Of a stretch of 64,000 nt of DNA, positions 11,957-21,057 are shown piece by piece. The DNA is from VXPQ01 sp965232485 (GTDB lineage Bacteria > Bacteroidota > Rhodothermia > Rhodothermales > VXPQ01): the NCBI GenBank assembly GCA_965232485.1, contig OZ246975.1, positions 1,612,001-1,676,000 on the forward strand, given 5' to 3'. Made by a program: the position numbers and the translations under genes. The notes under the pieces were generated by a model that was not told the DNA's origin, did no database searches, and saw only the letters and a list, made by a program, of their open reading frames with translations. Each line of letters begins with the position of its first letter. Within the stretch, counting starts at the first letter, position 1.

Positions 11957-12581
11957 TTACGCCGCCTTGGTCAGCGGCTTTCGTCTGTAGAATACGTCGT
12001 CGGGAATTCTATTGTCAAGCCCTTGGCGGGGTTGCTCTTCGTTGAAGTAGCGCAGGTAGTCGGCGACGCTCTTTCTGGCCTCGCTTACGGTGCCGTAGCG
12101 GACAATGGCTTCCTCTGCCGCTTCGACGCAGAAGCCTGCGTCCAGCGTGTTCGAGAGCCGGTGGGCGAGCGCCTTGCGGCTATGCCAGTCGATTACGGCT
12201 GCGAGATACAGAAAGCCTTTCGCCATAGGGATGTACGTAATGTCCGCCGCATAGACCTGACCGGGTTTGTCGATCTTCATTGTCTTGAGCAGGTAGGGAT
12301 ATATCTTGTGTCCTGTCCCGGGAGAGGATGTGCGCCGCTTCGGGTAGATGGCCCTCAGGCCCATAAGGCGCATGAGGCGTGCGACGCGGCTGCGCGCCGC
12401 CGTATGCCCCTTCGCCTCGAGCAGGCTCTTTATGGTGCGCGAGCCGCTCGTGGGACGATCCATAATAGATGCGGTCTATCTCCTTCATAAGAAACAGGTT
12501 CTCCTCGCTCTTGCCCCGGGGGCGGTAGTACGCCGTGGAGCGGCTCAGCGCCAGAAGCGCGCATTGCCGAACGACAGGCAA
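11957..12581 (-). pseudogene. IS3-family transposase orfB, broken
   Basis: The start region reads L-S-R-S-T-A-Y-Y and then EIDRIYYG; the frame then shifts near 12458 to RPTSGSRTIKSLLEAKGHTA and continues to the DDE domain (VYAADITYIPMAKGFLYLAA, with the first catalytic Asp). After AEEAIVRYGT it jumps directly to SEARKSVADYLRYFNEE. The part that normally holds the second Asp and the Glu is therefore deleted (around 12085). Confidence 0.75.
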
Positions 12582-12616
12582 GGAGTGCGAACGATTGATC
12601 CGGGCCTTGCGCTCGG

Positions 12617-12907
12617 CTACAGGCCGCGACCGAGCGCCTTCGATAAAAAATCCTTCTCCATCGACAACTCCCCGATCTTCGCGTGGAGCGCCTCGATCTT
12701 CCTGTCGCGTTCGTCGGGAACGTTACGGCTTCGGACGAACGCCTCCTCGGCGCGCTCTGTGAGCTGCTTCTTTCAGGACTGTATCTGGTTCGGGTGCACC
12801 TCGAAGCGTTCGGCGAGTTCCGCCAGCGTGCTCTCGCCGCGCACGGCGGCGAGGGCTACCTTCGCCTTGAACGAAGGACTATGGGTTCTGCGTGTGCGTC
12901 TCGACAT
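12617..12907 (-). pseudogene. IS3-family orfA with an internal stop
   Basis: The 97-codon frame begins MSRRTRRTHSPSFKAKVALA, a typical IS3 orfA helix-turn-helix start, and ends MEKDFLSKALGRGL. Codon 45 is TGA (12773-12775), after HPNQIQS, where related elements have Trp. The rest of the frame is intact. Confidence 0.7.
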
Positions 12908-13144
12908 GGGTCTTGTCTGGTTGATTGCGTCGGAACAAGATCGCAACGCTACACCTTAAATTCCCGCGAAATCTGTCCAATCAACCCGAACCACCTTTGG
13001 ATTCCAGTAATAGCGTGACACGGTACTCGGCGGCGAGCTGGTGCGTGCTCGCGTTCGTCCAGTTTGATGTGTTGTAGCAGTGTGGCTATCATGCTATAGT
13101 CCTGAAACAACATCGTTGTTCGTCCGGTTGGGTTCTGGCTTTCA

Positions 13145-14902
13145 TCACGCCACCCTGAAGCCCCACTCCACCCAGGTCTTTGAGTGCTTGTCGTAGTGGG
13201 CCTTCGGTAGCCCGACGACAAGCAGGTGGCGAGCTCGCGTCATCGCCACATACGCCAGCCGTCGATCTTCCCTGTTGTCGCCGTGCTGTACCGCCGCCAC
13301 CACGGAGTTCCAAAATTTTGTACTGCCGATGACCAGCACCGCGTCGATGCTCTCGCCCTTCACCTGATGAATCGTGTCGTACCGCACTTCCGGAAACTCA
13401 TGGACCGATTCGAAGAGCGGCAGAGCCTTCTGAACCGCAGAGAGTCCGGTTGCCTTAATGTGGTGTCCGAGCCTCACATCACATTGCAAGCCGATCTCCT
13501 CGATCAATCTCGCCAACTGTGTTCGCATGGAAGGAATCCATGTGTTACCAAGCTGAGATACCGGTGTTAGTCGGTCCGGGTTTTTGACGAATTTCCAGAT
13601 TGCCAATGCTACAGCAATGCGCTCCGGTGACTGCGGGTCGGTATCGACACGCTCCCAGAGAGGGTCGTCACTTGTGAATTCGCGCACTATACGTTCAACG
13701 GTCTGAGATGCCCGACGGTAATCGTGTCGGGAATCACGCAGGAACGCGACCGTAGCCAAATGCTTTGCCTTGCCCTGGAGTTGGGTGTAGTTTGCTTTGC
13801 CCCGCAATGACTCCAGTTGCCCGTGCCCTCGGCAGACGACGGCAGCAGAGTTGATGCTCACTCCGGCCAGGTCTGCCAGACGTTGGAACGCCTCTAGGCC
13901 ATCAGAGAATGTCGTCGAGGTTTCTTTGACCACAAACGCTTGGCGCCATTCACATGCTCCATCACCAGCTCCGGTGAAGTGTGCGTTCCCGCCCACCTTA
14001 CGGACAGCCGCAGCGATCTGGTTGTTGCAACGAAACGACTGACTCAGGGGTTTCTCTGGAATTGACCACTTAGTCTTCAGATTGAGCAAGGAAGTCGCAT
14101 CCGCCATACTGAACTCGTAGATGCACTGGTCCGGGTCACCGACGAGCGTGACCTGAGTGCCCTTCTCCCGTAGAAAGTTCAAGAGGACGAGCAACCATGC
14201 ATTCGAATCCTGTGCTTCATCAACGATGATCTCGGGGAACCGTTTGGCGAGAAGTTCGGCGATGTGAGGTCTCTTGAACAGAAGCTTGCAGGCCCAGAAG
14301 ACGCGCTGGGCATGTGTATAGAAACCCAGCGATAGCAGTTTGTGGACAGCAGCACCAGCAGCGGCGAGAGGCAGGTCCTCTGAGGCGAGTGATGCCTTGA
14401 AGCAGGGCTTGGTACCCTCCAGATAGGGTATGACGTCCCATGCCCGAACGGGAATCTTCTGGCCGCCCCTGCCATCCCTCCACACCTTCAGTTTCGTATT
14501 TTTCCAGTCACCCGGACGTGGGCCTGGAAATAACTTTGGCCGCTTGTCTGCGCCGGTGAGAAGATGGCCAAACGGTGTGAGAATGTAACGTTCTACGAAC
14601 GCGTCAAACGTACCGACGTAGTTCGGGTCGGCGAGGAGGTCTCGTCGTCCTACGTTGATCGTGGCGGTCTTGAACTCGCGGATGGCAGAGTTTGTGAACG
14701 AAAGGAGGGCCAATCCACCGACAGGACGAGGCCAGTTGGCCGCTCTCCAGATAAAGCGTCGGCATGATGTCCAGGTCTTTCCGCTTCCGGGAGCTGCGCG
14801 CAAGAGGAACTCCAGTTCCTCGGCGAAGATTGCATCCTTTTGCTGGTCTGTCGGGTTTTGCGCGAGGATCGCTTCCCGGAGCTGATCAGTCAAGGTTGTC
14901 AT
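13145..14902 (-). CDS. UvrD/PcrA-like superfamily 1 helicase, GajB-like (Gabija-type defence)
   Basis: The 585-residue protein carries all SF1 helicase motifs: Walker A APGSGKTWT, motif II VDEAQD, motif III GDPDQCIYEF, motif IV QSFRCNNQ, motif V HQVKGESIDAVLV, motif VI VAMTRARHLLVVG. The ATG at 14902 (M-T-T-L-T-D-Q) lies 17 bases inside the end of the preceding OLD-nuclease gene, so translation is probably coupled; frame upstream of it is a shadow. A helicase next to an OLD/TOPRIM nuclease is the gajA-gajB arrangement, where GajB is thought to respond to DNA ends made by GajA. It is somewhat longer than the roughly 490-residue founding GajB. Confidence 0.75.
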   Translation of the reverse strand: MTTLTDQLREAILAQNPTDQQKDAIFAEELEFLLRAAPGSGKTWTSCRRFIWRAANWPRPVGGLALLSFTNSAIREFKTATINVGRRDLLADPNYVGTFDAFVERYILTPFGHLLTGADKRPKLFPGPRPGDWKNTKLKVWRDGRGGQKIPVRAWDVIPYLEGTKPCFKASLASEDLPLAAAGAAVHKLLSLGFYTHAQRVFWACKLLFKRPHIAELLAKRFPEIIVDEAQDSNAWLLVLLNFLREKGTQVTLVGDPDQCIYEFSMADATSLLNLKTKWSIPEKPLSQSFRCNNQIAAAVRKVGGNAHFTGAGDGACEWRQAFVVKETSTTFSDGLEAFQRLADLAGVSINSAAVVCRGHGQLESLRGKANYTQLQGKAKHLATVAFLRDSRHDYRRASQTVERIVREFTSDDPLWERVDTDPQSPERIAVALAIWKFVKNPDRLTPVSQLGNTWIPSMRTQLARLIEEIGLQCDVRLGHHIKATGLSAVQKALPLFESVHEFPEVRYDTIHQVKGESIDAVLVIGSTKFWNSVVAAVQHGDNREDRRLAYVAMTRARHLLVVGLPKAHYDKHSKTWVEWGFRVA

Positions 14903-16601
14903 CTGCCTCCTCGTCGACAACTCCCATATGCCTGAGCGCGCTGCGGATGTAGGCGGGTACAGCGTCGGGCCCGAGACGACATTCCGCCAAGTTCCCGGCG
15001 AGTTCCTGCGCAAACCGGCCTTTCGACACTGACTTCTCAATGAAAACATCCAAGAACTTCGCGGCCTTTTCCTCCACGGTCGCAAGCGCCGCGAGCTCGG
15101 TTTCGAGCGTTGCTCCAATCTTGGGATGCAGCACCTTGAGCGCAGACACCATGTGCGGAAGCAGCGTCTCCGATCGGGCAAGTTCGTGCTCAAAGGTTAT
15201 CTCCGACATCTCGACATTCAGATTCGGAATTCCGGCTACCTGCTCTTTCAAGCCTGTCGCAGTCGCCGACATCTCTCCACCGATCTCATTCGCATCGCCG
15301 TCTGTAAGAATGACAACCGGCACACCAATCCGATCCAATCCAAACAACGGAATGAACGCGTTGAAATTGATCCCATCCGCGTTCAGAACGGTCACGGACG
15401 ACTTTTTCAGGTTGCCACCTGCCATCTTCGCCAGCACCGGGAGCAGGAGCGCCTCCGCGATCCCCTCCACCATCAAGATGCGTCGGGCGAAAAACAGCTC
15501 CCCGCTGGTCGCATCGAGATACCGCTCGAGCTTCTTCTTGATCTTATCGTCAATCGTGATGGAGCAGACCGAGACTGTGCTGACCTTGCCATCAACTTCA
15601 TGAACGGATACGATCGAGTCGATCGGTGCCTGACTCGCCAGGATAGGGGAGTGGCTGCTCGCGATGACCTGCACTTCATTGCCTTCGTGATCGCTGGCGA
15701 CAACAGCCAAATGCCTAAGAAGGAGCATTTGTAACTGTGGGTGCAGGTGCGCTTCGGGTTCCTCGACCAGGATTGAACGGAATGAGAACTGTGGGCTTCG
15801 CCGGAGCGTGCCCAAAGTCGCGGATATGAAGACCAAGTTGTTGTAGCCGAGCCCATTGAGGGCAAACGGTAATCCGTCAATCTCAGGCTGGAGCCCTGCT
15901 ATGATGCGACGGAAAGTCGGGTCGGTGAAGATCAGTTCCGTCTTCTGGGTCAGTTCACTCCCTGCGATGGCTTCCATCTGGGTATTGATGTCGCCCCTTG
16001 CCTCTTTGACTGGCTTCAGAACTCGGATATCCTCATTAGCATTCTTGGCGATGGTTTCAAAGGCTGCGCGCTGATCTTCCTCAGTCAGGCAGTCGAGGAG
16101 GCGGGACACCTGGGAATGCAGGCCAGGCCGCAGGCCGCGCTCGGGATCACGCAGCGGCTGCAAGTAGATCGTCGAAAGCTGGTCGTAGTGGTTCGACGGA
16201 AGTGAGCCGCCTTCCGTCTCGCCACCCCACATCTTGAAGTTGCAACGATTCGTGGTCTCGTTGAATTCAATGCGGGCATTGGCCTGCATTTCGAATTTAC
16301 CATCACCGATATCGACGAGGCACTCTTGAAAGTGGACTTCGTCCTCATCCTCAAGTCCGGTGAATCTGCAGGAAATTTCGATCGGTGCGTGTTCGGTTCC
16401 GGTTCGGAAGTCATCCTCTGTAAGTCGGAGGGAATCAAAATCACGGCCTGAGAACAACATGAGGCGCAGCGCATCGATGATCGTCGTCTTGCCTGAGTTA
16501 TTCTCTCCAACCAACACCGTCAGACCGCGCGGAAAGCTTACTGTGAGCGCGTCAATTTTTCGGAAGTTGCGGATCTGTAGTTCACGGAGCCACATCTGCA
16601 T
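14886..16601 (-). CDS. OLD-family ATPase/TOPRIM nuclease, GajA-like (Gabija-type defence)
   Basis: The 571-residue protein has an N-terminal AAA/SMC-like ATPase and a C-terminal TOPRIM nuclease. Walker A is GENNSGKTT (residues 32-40); a signature-like NGLGYNNLVFISATL is near 249-263; Walker B is ILVEEPEAHLHPQL (277-290) and the H-loop is SSHSP. TOPRIM residues are the Glu in LMVEG (376-380) and D-G-D at 434-436. Length and order match GajA, the sequence-specific nicking nuclease of Gabija. Its start overlaps the end of the hsdS remnant by 20 bases and its end overlaps the helicase gene, so it was part of a type I restriction operon. Confidence 0.78.
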   Translation of the reverse strand: MQMWLRELQIRNFRKIDALTVSFPRGLTVLVGENNSGKTTIIDALRLMLFSGRDFDSLRLTEDDFRTGTEHAPIEISCRFTGLEDEDEVHFQECLVDIGDGKFEMQANARIEFNETTNRCNFKMWGGETEGGSLPSNHYDQLSTIYLQPLRDPERGLRPGLHSQVSRLLDCLTEEDQRAAFETIAKNANEDIRVLKPVKEARGDINTQMEAIAGSELTQKTELIFTDPTFRRIIAGLQPEIDGLPFALNGLGYNNLVFISATLGTLRRSPQFSFRSILVEEPEAHLHPQLQMLLLRHLAVVASDHEGNEVQVIASSHSPILASQAPIDSIVSVHEVDGKVSTVSVCSITIDDKIKKKLERYLDATSGELFFARRILMVEGIAEALLLPVLAKMAGGNLKKSSVTVLNADGINFNAFIPLFGLDRIGVPVVILTDGDANEIGGEMSATATGLKEQVAGIPNLNVEMSEITFEHELARSETLLPHMVSALKVLHPKIGATLETELAALATVEEKAAKFLDVFIEKSVSKGRFAQELAGNLAECRLGPDAVPAYIRSALRHMGVVDEEADDNLD

Positions 16602-17179
16602 GACCTCCGTTTCTGCTGCAGCTACTCATGTCGTGACCCCCTTGGCGTTGTTCGAGCAGCGCCGTCACGCGGCGGTTGCCCGTAAGCAGGTCTTGCATGA
16701 GGCCGCGCTTCAATAGGAATATCTTCTTCAAGGAACGAGCCTGCACCTTGATTTCACCGTACATTGCATCGACTTGCTCCCGAATAGCACCCTCCTCCGC
16801 TAGAGATGGCCGAGGAACAACTACGGTTCTGAGATCCTTCAGATTCACCACTTGCTGCGCAGAACCAAGAGTTGATCCAAAGACCTGCCGCTTGCCCGGG
16901 ATTGACATCAGATAGAACATGACGAAGCGAGGGTCATGGACGCTTGAAAGACGTACCAACGCTGCGTAGCGAGCGATGTTCGCACCCGCCAGTGAGGTAG
17001 AACGACGGCAACCTCTCCGGGATACCCAACCAGTGACATCACCAGTTCGCCACCCTCGAGAACTGTTCGCTTGTACGTTGCGGAAATAGTCTTCGATATT
17101 GTCCGAAGCTGCTCCATGCGAACTATCCCATCATAGATATCATCGCCTCGGACAAAGGGAACGCCATTTTCGCCCGGTT
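16582..17179 (-). pseudogene. hsdS: 3' remnant of a type I restriction specificity gene (hsdS), frameshifted
   Basis: The 5' part reads VPFVRGDDIYDGIVRMEQLR, then RTVLEGGELVMSLVGYPGE, typical of a second target-recognition domain. Near 16995-17000 the frame shifts: the sense continues as S-L-A-G-A-N-I-A-R-Y-A-A-L-V-R-L in another frame. The end has the classic HsdS tail LLKRGLMQDLLTGNRRV. The N-terminal domain is missing because the sequence joins a rhodanese fragment at 17180. It cannot make a working specificity subunit. Confidence 0.75.
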
Positions 17180-17288
17180 GGCCCGGCTCCTCGCCAGCGG
17201 CAAAGGAGAAGCACTCGTCGGCCCAACCGGTTATGCCCCCGGTCATCTCCTTGACCGGGCGCCCCAGACGAGCCAGACGGAGTGCCGC
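17180..17288 (-). pseudogene. Duplicated 3' end of a rhodanese gene
   Basis: These 109 bases match 22552-22660, the 3' part of the intact rhodanese gene, with about nine differences. They encode A-L-R-L-A-R-L-G-R-P-V-K-E-M-T-G-G and then ITGWADECFSFAAGEEPG. The catalytic Cys region is absent. Both copies lose mutual similarity at the same base on the downstream side, where each joins foreign DNA (here hsdS). Confidence 0.75.
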
Positions 17289-17324
17289 CTGAGCACAGGA
17301 CATCCTCCACCATGTCCAAACCCT

Positions 17325-18119
17325 TCAACTGCCCCGGAAACGTTCCAGCAATTCGTACCGTCTCCGTTGCAGAATGTGCGTAATGAGCCGAATCCAGCGA
17401 GCGCGAAAGAGAAGACCCACCAGGCCCAGCGCGGCCATCGCTGGAAAGATTATCCCTCGGGTTTGCGAAAAGAAACCCACAGAAGCGATGAGCGCCATGC
17501 TCAATACAACCAATAGCCAGGAAACAGGCACGATCCACCTATACGGAACCGCCCCTTTGGCAACAGGGGCGACGCGATGCGGATCGCCATACCCCACATT
17601 GCGAAACTTGAGGTTCAGGTTCATACGTACTGCCGGCTGAAGAGCAATGGCGACAAACGCCAGCAGATAATTGACCACGCCCAAAACATACAAGAACGAA
17701 GCGCCGATCATAAACAGGTCGCCCCAATCTCCCCGAACAAGCATGGATACAATCGTCAAGACGCCGAAAAACAGCAAGGCGAGTATGTGCAGCGTGGATA
17801 CGATAAGATTGGCGACGCCGTTTTCCGATACGGGCCTTGCCAGTAGCCCGTCATAGAATGTGCTCCTCCAGGAAAGCAACGCGAAAAACAATGGAAACGT
17901 CATCATAAAATACATCAAAAACCACCCGTCGGAAGGATTGTGCAATGCAGATCCCAATGCGACGGGCCACGCGAAACAACCGTAAAATATCAGGAGCATC
18001 CGGGGACGGCGGTTCCTCAGGAAGAGTTTCCACTCCACGGAAAGAAGCGCCCGCCGCAATCCCCGAGCGGCTTGCGGGCGCGAAGCGCGTGGATTCTTTT
18101 GCACAAGCAATAAAGCCAT
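17325..18119 (-). pseudogene. DUF5687-family permease, N-terminal half missing
   Basis: The 264-residue frame matches only the C-terminal half of the full-length permeases, from the basic linker and VEWKLFLRNRRPR to the terminus RRRYELLERFRGS. About 240 N-terminal residues are missing. It contains six to seven hydrophobic segments. The frame is intact and could be translated from the ATG at 18119, 45 bases after the ABC ATPase stop, but a half permease is probably non-functional. The neighbouring rhodanese fragment repeats the layout seen at 22.5-23.5 kb. Confidence 0.65.
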
Positions 18120-18164
18120 AGCCGAGTCCTCGCAAAGAATAACAGGCGGGCTGATCGCAGTACC

Positions 18165-18875
18165 TTACACAGCCGCCGGCCGGACAAAAAACCGCTCCAG
18201 TTCCTTCAGGGTCTCGTCCGAAATCAGTTCGTCCCGCTCGATGCGCCCCTGATGCAGCAGCAGAATGCGCTCGCAGGCGTCCGTAACATGCCCCAGATCG
18301 TGGCTGGAAACCAGAATCGTCGCGTTCGTCTCCTTCGACATATCGGCCAGAATCTGCTGCAAGGCGTACTGCGACGTCGGGTCCAGGTTGGCGAACGGTT
18401 CGTCCAGCACGAGCACGGAGGGCTTCACCAGCAGCGCCGCCAGAAGCCCCACTTTCTTTCTGTTGCCCGCCGAAAGATCGCGGATCAACTTGCCCGTGCC
18501 CAGCACCTCCTCCGTGAAGAGGTTCGCGTACCGGCGCTCCCCCTGCTCAATCTCCTCCAGAGACATACCGTACGCCTTCCCGACGAAACTGAAATACTCC
18601 TCTGGATTCAGAAAATCGATCAGGAAGCCTTCGTCGAGGTACGAGCCGGTGTGCGACTTCCAGTCGGTGGTCTTGTCCACCCGCTCGCCGCCGAGCAGCA
18701 CATGCCCCTTCGTAGCCTGCACAAGGTCCAGCACGAGGCGGAGCATGGTGGTCTTGCCCGCTCCGTTGTTCCCCACAAGGCCCACCACCTGGCCAGTAGG
18801 TATCTCCAGATGCGGTACGTCTACAGCCACAAGATCGCCGTATTTCTTGATAATATCTTTCAGAATAATCTGCAT
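18165..18875 (-). CDS. ABC transporter ATP-binding protein, partner of DUF5687 permease
   Basis: The 236-residue protein is a single-domain ATPase: Walker A GNNGAGKTT, signature D-L-S-A-G-N-R-K-K-V (an LSAGN variant of LSGGQ), Walker B VLVLDEPFANLDP and the switch SSHDLGH. The start is M-Q-I-I-L-K-D (18875), where the ABC domain begins; upstream frame is a shadow. It lies 102 bases after the full DUF5687 permease gene (18978-20462) and just before the truncated one, so it probably energises the intact permease. The exporter substrate is unknown. Confidence 0.85.
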   Translation of the reverse strand: MQIILKDIIKKYGDLVAVDVPHLEIPTGQVVGLVGNNGAGKTTMLRLVLDLVQATKGHVLLGGERVDKTTDWKSHTGSYLDEGFLIDFLNPEEYFSFVGKAYGMSLEEIEQGERRYANLFTEEVLGTGKLIRDLSAGNRKKVGLLAALLVKPSVLVLDEPFANLDPTSQYALQQILADMSKETNATILVSSHDLGHVTDACERILLLHQGRIERDELISDETLKELERFFVRPAAV

Positions 18876-18977
18876 GAGCGCGGCGAAAAAAGAAAGAGTA
18901 CAGAACGTTCCAGTTGGGAGAGAGCAACCAAACGTGAAATCCGCCGCCAGGTTTCCCCTCGCCAAGATACATCCCCC

Positions 18978-20462
18978 TCACCGCTTCCGGAACTCCTCCA
19001 TCACGAGATAGCGTTTCTCTTCCAGCCTTTTTACGGCGCCGTCGAGCCACTTGCGACGCCAAAGAATTCCCACCAACCCCAACACTACGATAGCCACGCC
19101 GCCCAAATACCTCCCCGGCAGAAGCAATACGAGCAACATGGGCGTCAAGATAGCCGGTAAAGACCATACAGCCGAAACCCACCAATTCTTATTCCACTGA
19201 GCGGCGACGACGCCAAAAACCTGGCCGTTCAGTTCAAGTCGCTTGGCCTCCAGAACCCATGAATAGGGAATGATATATTTCAACCCTAAACTATACAAAA
19301 ACACGCATCCGATAAAAAACAGCACCCAGAATTTCTGTAAAATAACAAAAATAACCGCCAAAAGACCAAAGGCCCCCAATAAGGCTATATCGGCAATATA
19401 AAAACTGACCTTCATTATTGAATGGGTGGATACAGGCCGCGATATCAAACCATCATAGAATGTGCTTCGAAAATTAAAGGTGACCATGAGAAACTGCAAA
19501 CAGCCTACCATGGGCATCATCGAGCCCAGGGCCATCTCCAACTTGGACGCCACATCTGAAGAGCCAGGGCTAACAATAAACCAGCCGCCGAATAATACAA
19601 AATAGGCGCTCAGGAATATCATCGTCCTCGGACGCTTGTTCCGCCAGATCAATTTCCACTCGAAAGCCAGCATCCCGTCGGCGAACGAATGCCTCAGGTT
19701 CTTCCCGACGGCTTTTGCGCGCGGCTGAGACAATGTCCGGTTGTCTACGTACAGCGCCCGGACAACCTGCCCGGTAGATACGTACAGCGCCGCCCCGCTC
19801 GCAACGAGCGCCGCGGCCAGCGGCCACAAAGCGCCCTCCAGCGCAGCCCCGAACCACGCCATGGAAAGGCCAGACAACGTCGCAATATCGTACCGCCACT
19901 CCATCGCCGCCAGCGCTACGACGACAAGCAACGTGCAAACAATGGGCAGATAACGCCGCGCAAGCGACATTCGCAACATATTTACCAGAAAATGGAAGCC
20001 TGCGGACAGCGCCAGGAACAACAGCATCCAGGCCCAGCCAAAAGGAACGCCCGCCCAAAGAAAATTGCTGATCCAGAAAAATAAAATGAAGAAAAACGGC
20101 AATATATTAACAGGCCCGAAAACGCTTATCGCCTGATAAAAAAGGGCGACCTTCCTTCGCCCTATCGGGGTTGGAAGATACGGAAACAGCGGAAGGGATA
20201 TCTGGGGTCGCAACAAAACATCCAGGGCGCTCCATATAATAAGAAAATACAAGGCGAACCGGCTGGCGAGCGCAGGCGCGTCCACGGCGACGAATGCCTC
20301 CTCGAATAGCAAACCGCTGAACAACCCTCCCGCCATCGCATACAGATACATCGGCAGCCATACGAAAAGGATCATCAGAACCTTTACCGTCAGTTTCATC
20401 TCCCCGAAACGGGACCGGCGAACACTCTTCAGGTAATTCGAGGCGAGAGAACGGATCAGCAT
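18978..20462 (-). CDS. DUF5687-family ABC transporter permease
   Basis: The 494-residue membrane protein begins MLIRSLASNYLKSVRRSRFG, has about 12 hydrophobic segments, a central EWKLIWRNKRPRTM motif and ends EKRYLVMEEFRKR. It aligns end to end with the permease at 8078-9613. It is followed on the same strand by an ABC ATPase, so a two-gene transporter operon is likely. Substrate unknown. Confidence 0.8.
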   Translation of the reverse strand: MLIRSLASNYLKSVRRSRFGEMKLTVKVLMILFVWLPMYLYAMAGGLFSGLLFEEAFVAVDAPALASRFALYFLIIWSALDVLLRPQISLPLFPYLPTPIGRRKVALFYQAISVFGPVNILPFFFILFFWISNFLWAGVPFGWAWMLLFLALSAGFHFLVNMLRMSLARRYLPIVCTLLVVVALAAMEWRYDIATLSGLSMAWFGAALEGALWPLAAALVASGAALYVSTGQVVRALYVDNRTLSQPRAKAVGKNLRHSFADGMLAFEWKLIWRNKRPRTMIFLSAYFVLFGGWFIVSPGSSDVASKLEMALGSMMPMVGCLQFLMVTFNFRSTFYDGLISRPVSTHSIMKVSFYIADIALLGAFGLLAVIFVILQKFWVLFFIGCVFLYSLGLKYIIPYSWVLEAKRLELNGQVFGVVAAQWNKNWWVSAVWSLPAILTPMLLVLLLPGRYLGGVAIVVLGLVGILWRRKWLDGAVKRLEEKRYLVMEEFRKR

Positions 20463-20565
20463 GGGACAAACAGGTTGGTACTTCGCGCGGCAGCAGAGAT
20501 TCGAGGAAACCGGGACCTCACTCCTGCCGCGGGTTTACAAATCGGCGCCCCTTGATTTCTTGATC

Positions 20566-20749
20566 TGAGAAATGGTTCGGGAAATTCGGACAGTTAGTCC
20601 GGGTCGTTTCAGGTGCAGGGCTGCGGTGGGTTACGCCGCCTTGGTCAGCGGCTTTCGCCTGTAGTATACGTCGTCGGGGGTTCTATTGTCAAGTCCCTGG
20701 CGGGGTCGCTCTTCGTTGAAGTAGCGCAGGTAGTCGGCGACGCTCGTTC
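20566..20749 (-). mobile_element. Left-end remnant of the IS3-family element
   Basis: About 184 bases match the left end of the IS at 11894-12993, starting TGAGAAATGGTTCGGGAAAT and including the last codons of orfB (R-K-P-L-T-K-A-A). Similarity stops around 20749 inside orfB. The rest of the element is gone. The other bases of the 20463-20790 gap show no gene. Confidence 0.75.
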
Positions 20750-20790
20750 TCCCTCGCGAACTATCGCCGTTCTCGAATTGCCCGAATGTC

Positions 20791-21057
20791 TATAGGAAGC
20801 TCTGATTAAGTCCGCAAAGATTCAGAGGCTGACAGGCGTGCGCTGGCAAGGAATGACGAAGAAGGTAGTGTGGCGGCTCCGCGTAATGAGGAATGACACA
20901 GCCAGCGCCCGCCTGTCAGCCTCCCGAAGGGCGCTTCACGACCGCAACAACCCGAATCCGCCGTGTTTTTCGCTGATTTCAATAACGCCATCATGTCGTT
21001 TTTTACGCGTGAAAGTGAAGCGCTGATCAAAGTGGAGTTAATCAGAGCTTCCTATAG
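20791..21057. mobile_element. MITE-like element with perfect 20-bp terminal inverted repeats
   Basis: The 267-bp stretch is bounded by CTATAGGAAGCTCTGATTAA at 20791-20810 and its exact reverse complement at 21038-21057. The outermost bases give TA on each side. The interior has no convincing gene. Its right part recurs at 40481-40586 and end-like palindromes recur at 29.6, 46.4, 47.9 and 59.2 kb. The right repeat supplies the last four codons and stop of the symporter gene. Confidence 0.8.

Larger units (their letters stand above)
11894..12993 (-). mobile_element. Defective IS3-family insertion sequence
   Basis: The element is about 1.1 kb. Its ends carry related inverted repeats: TGGTTCGGGAAATTCGGACA from 11899, and TGGTTCGGGTTGATTGGACA read from 12993 on the other strand. 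Three copies in the window share AGAAA before the left end, so the true left border may lie a few bases further out. It contains orfA with a nonsense codon and orfB with a frameshift and an internal deletion, so it cannot transpose itself. It lies between the GajB-like and DUF262 genes. I see no target duplication. Confidence 0.75.

Noticed and set aside
20806..21030. 74-codon minus-strand frame inside the MITE
   Set aside because: It spans inverted-repeat ends and repeat interior, has no recognisable protein features, and related copies do not keep the frame.
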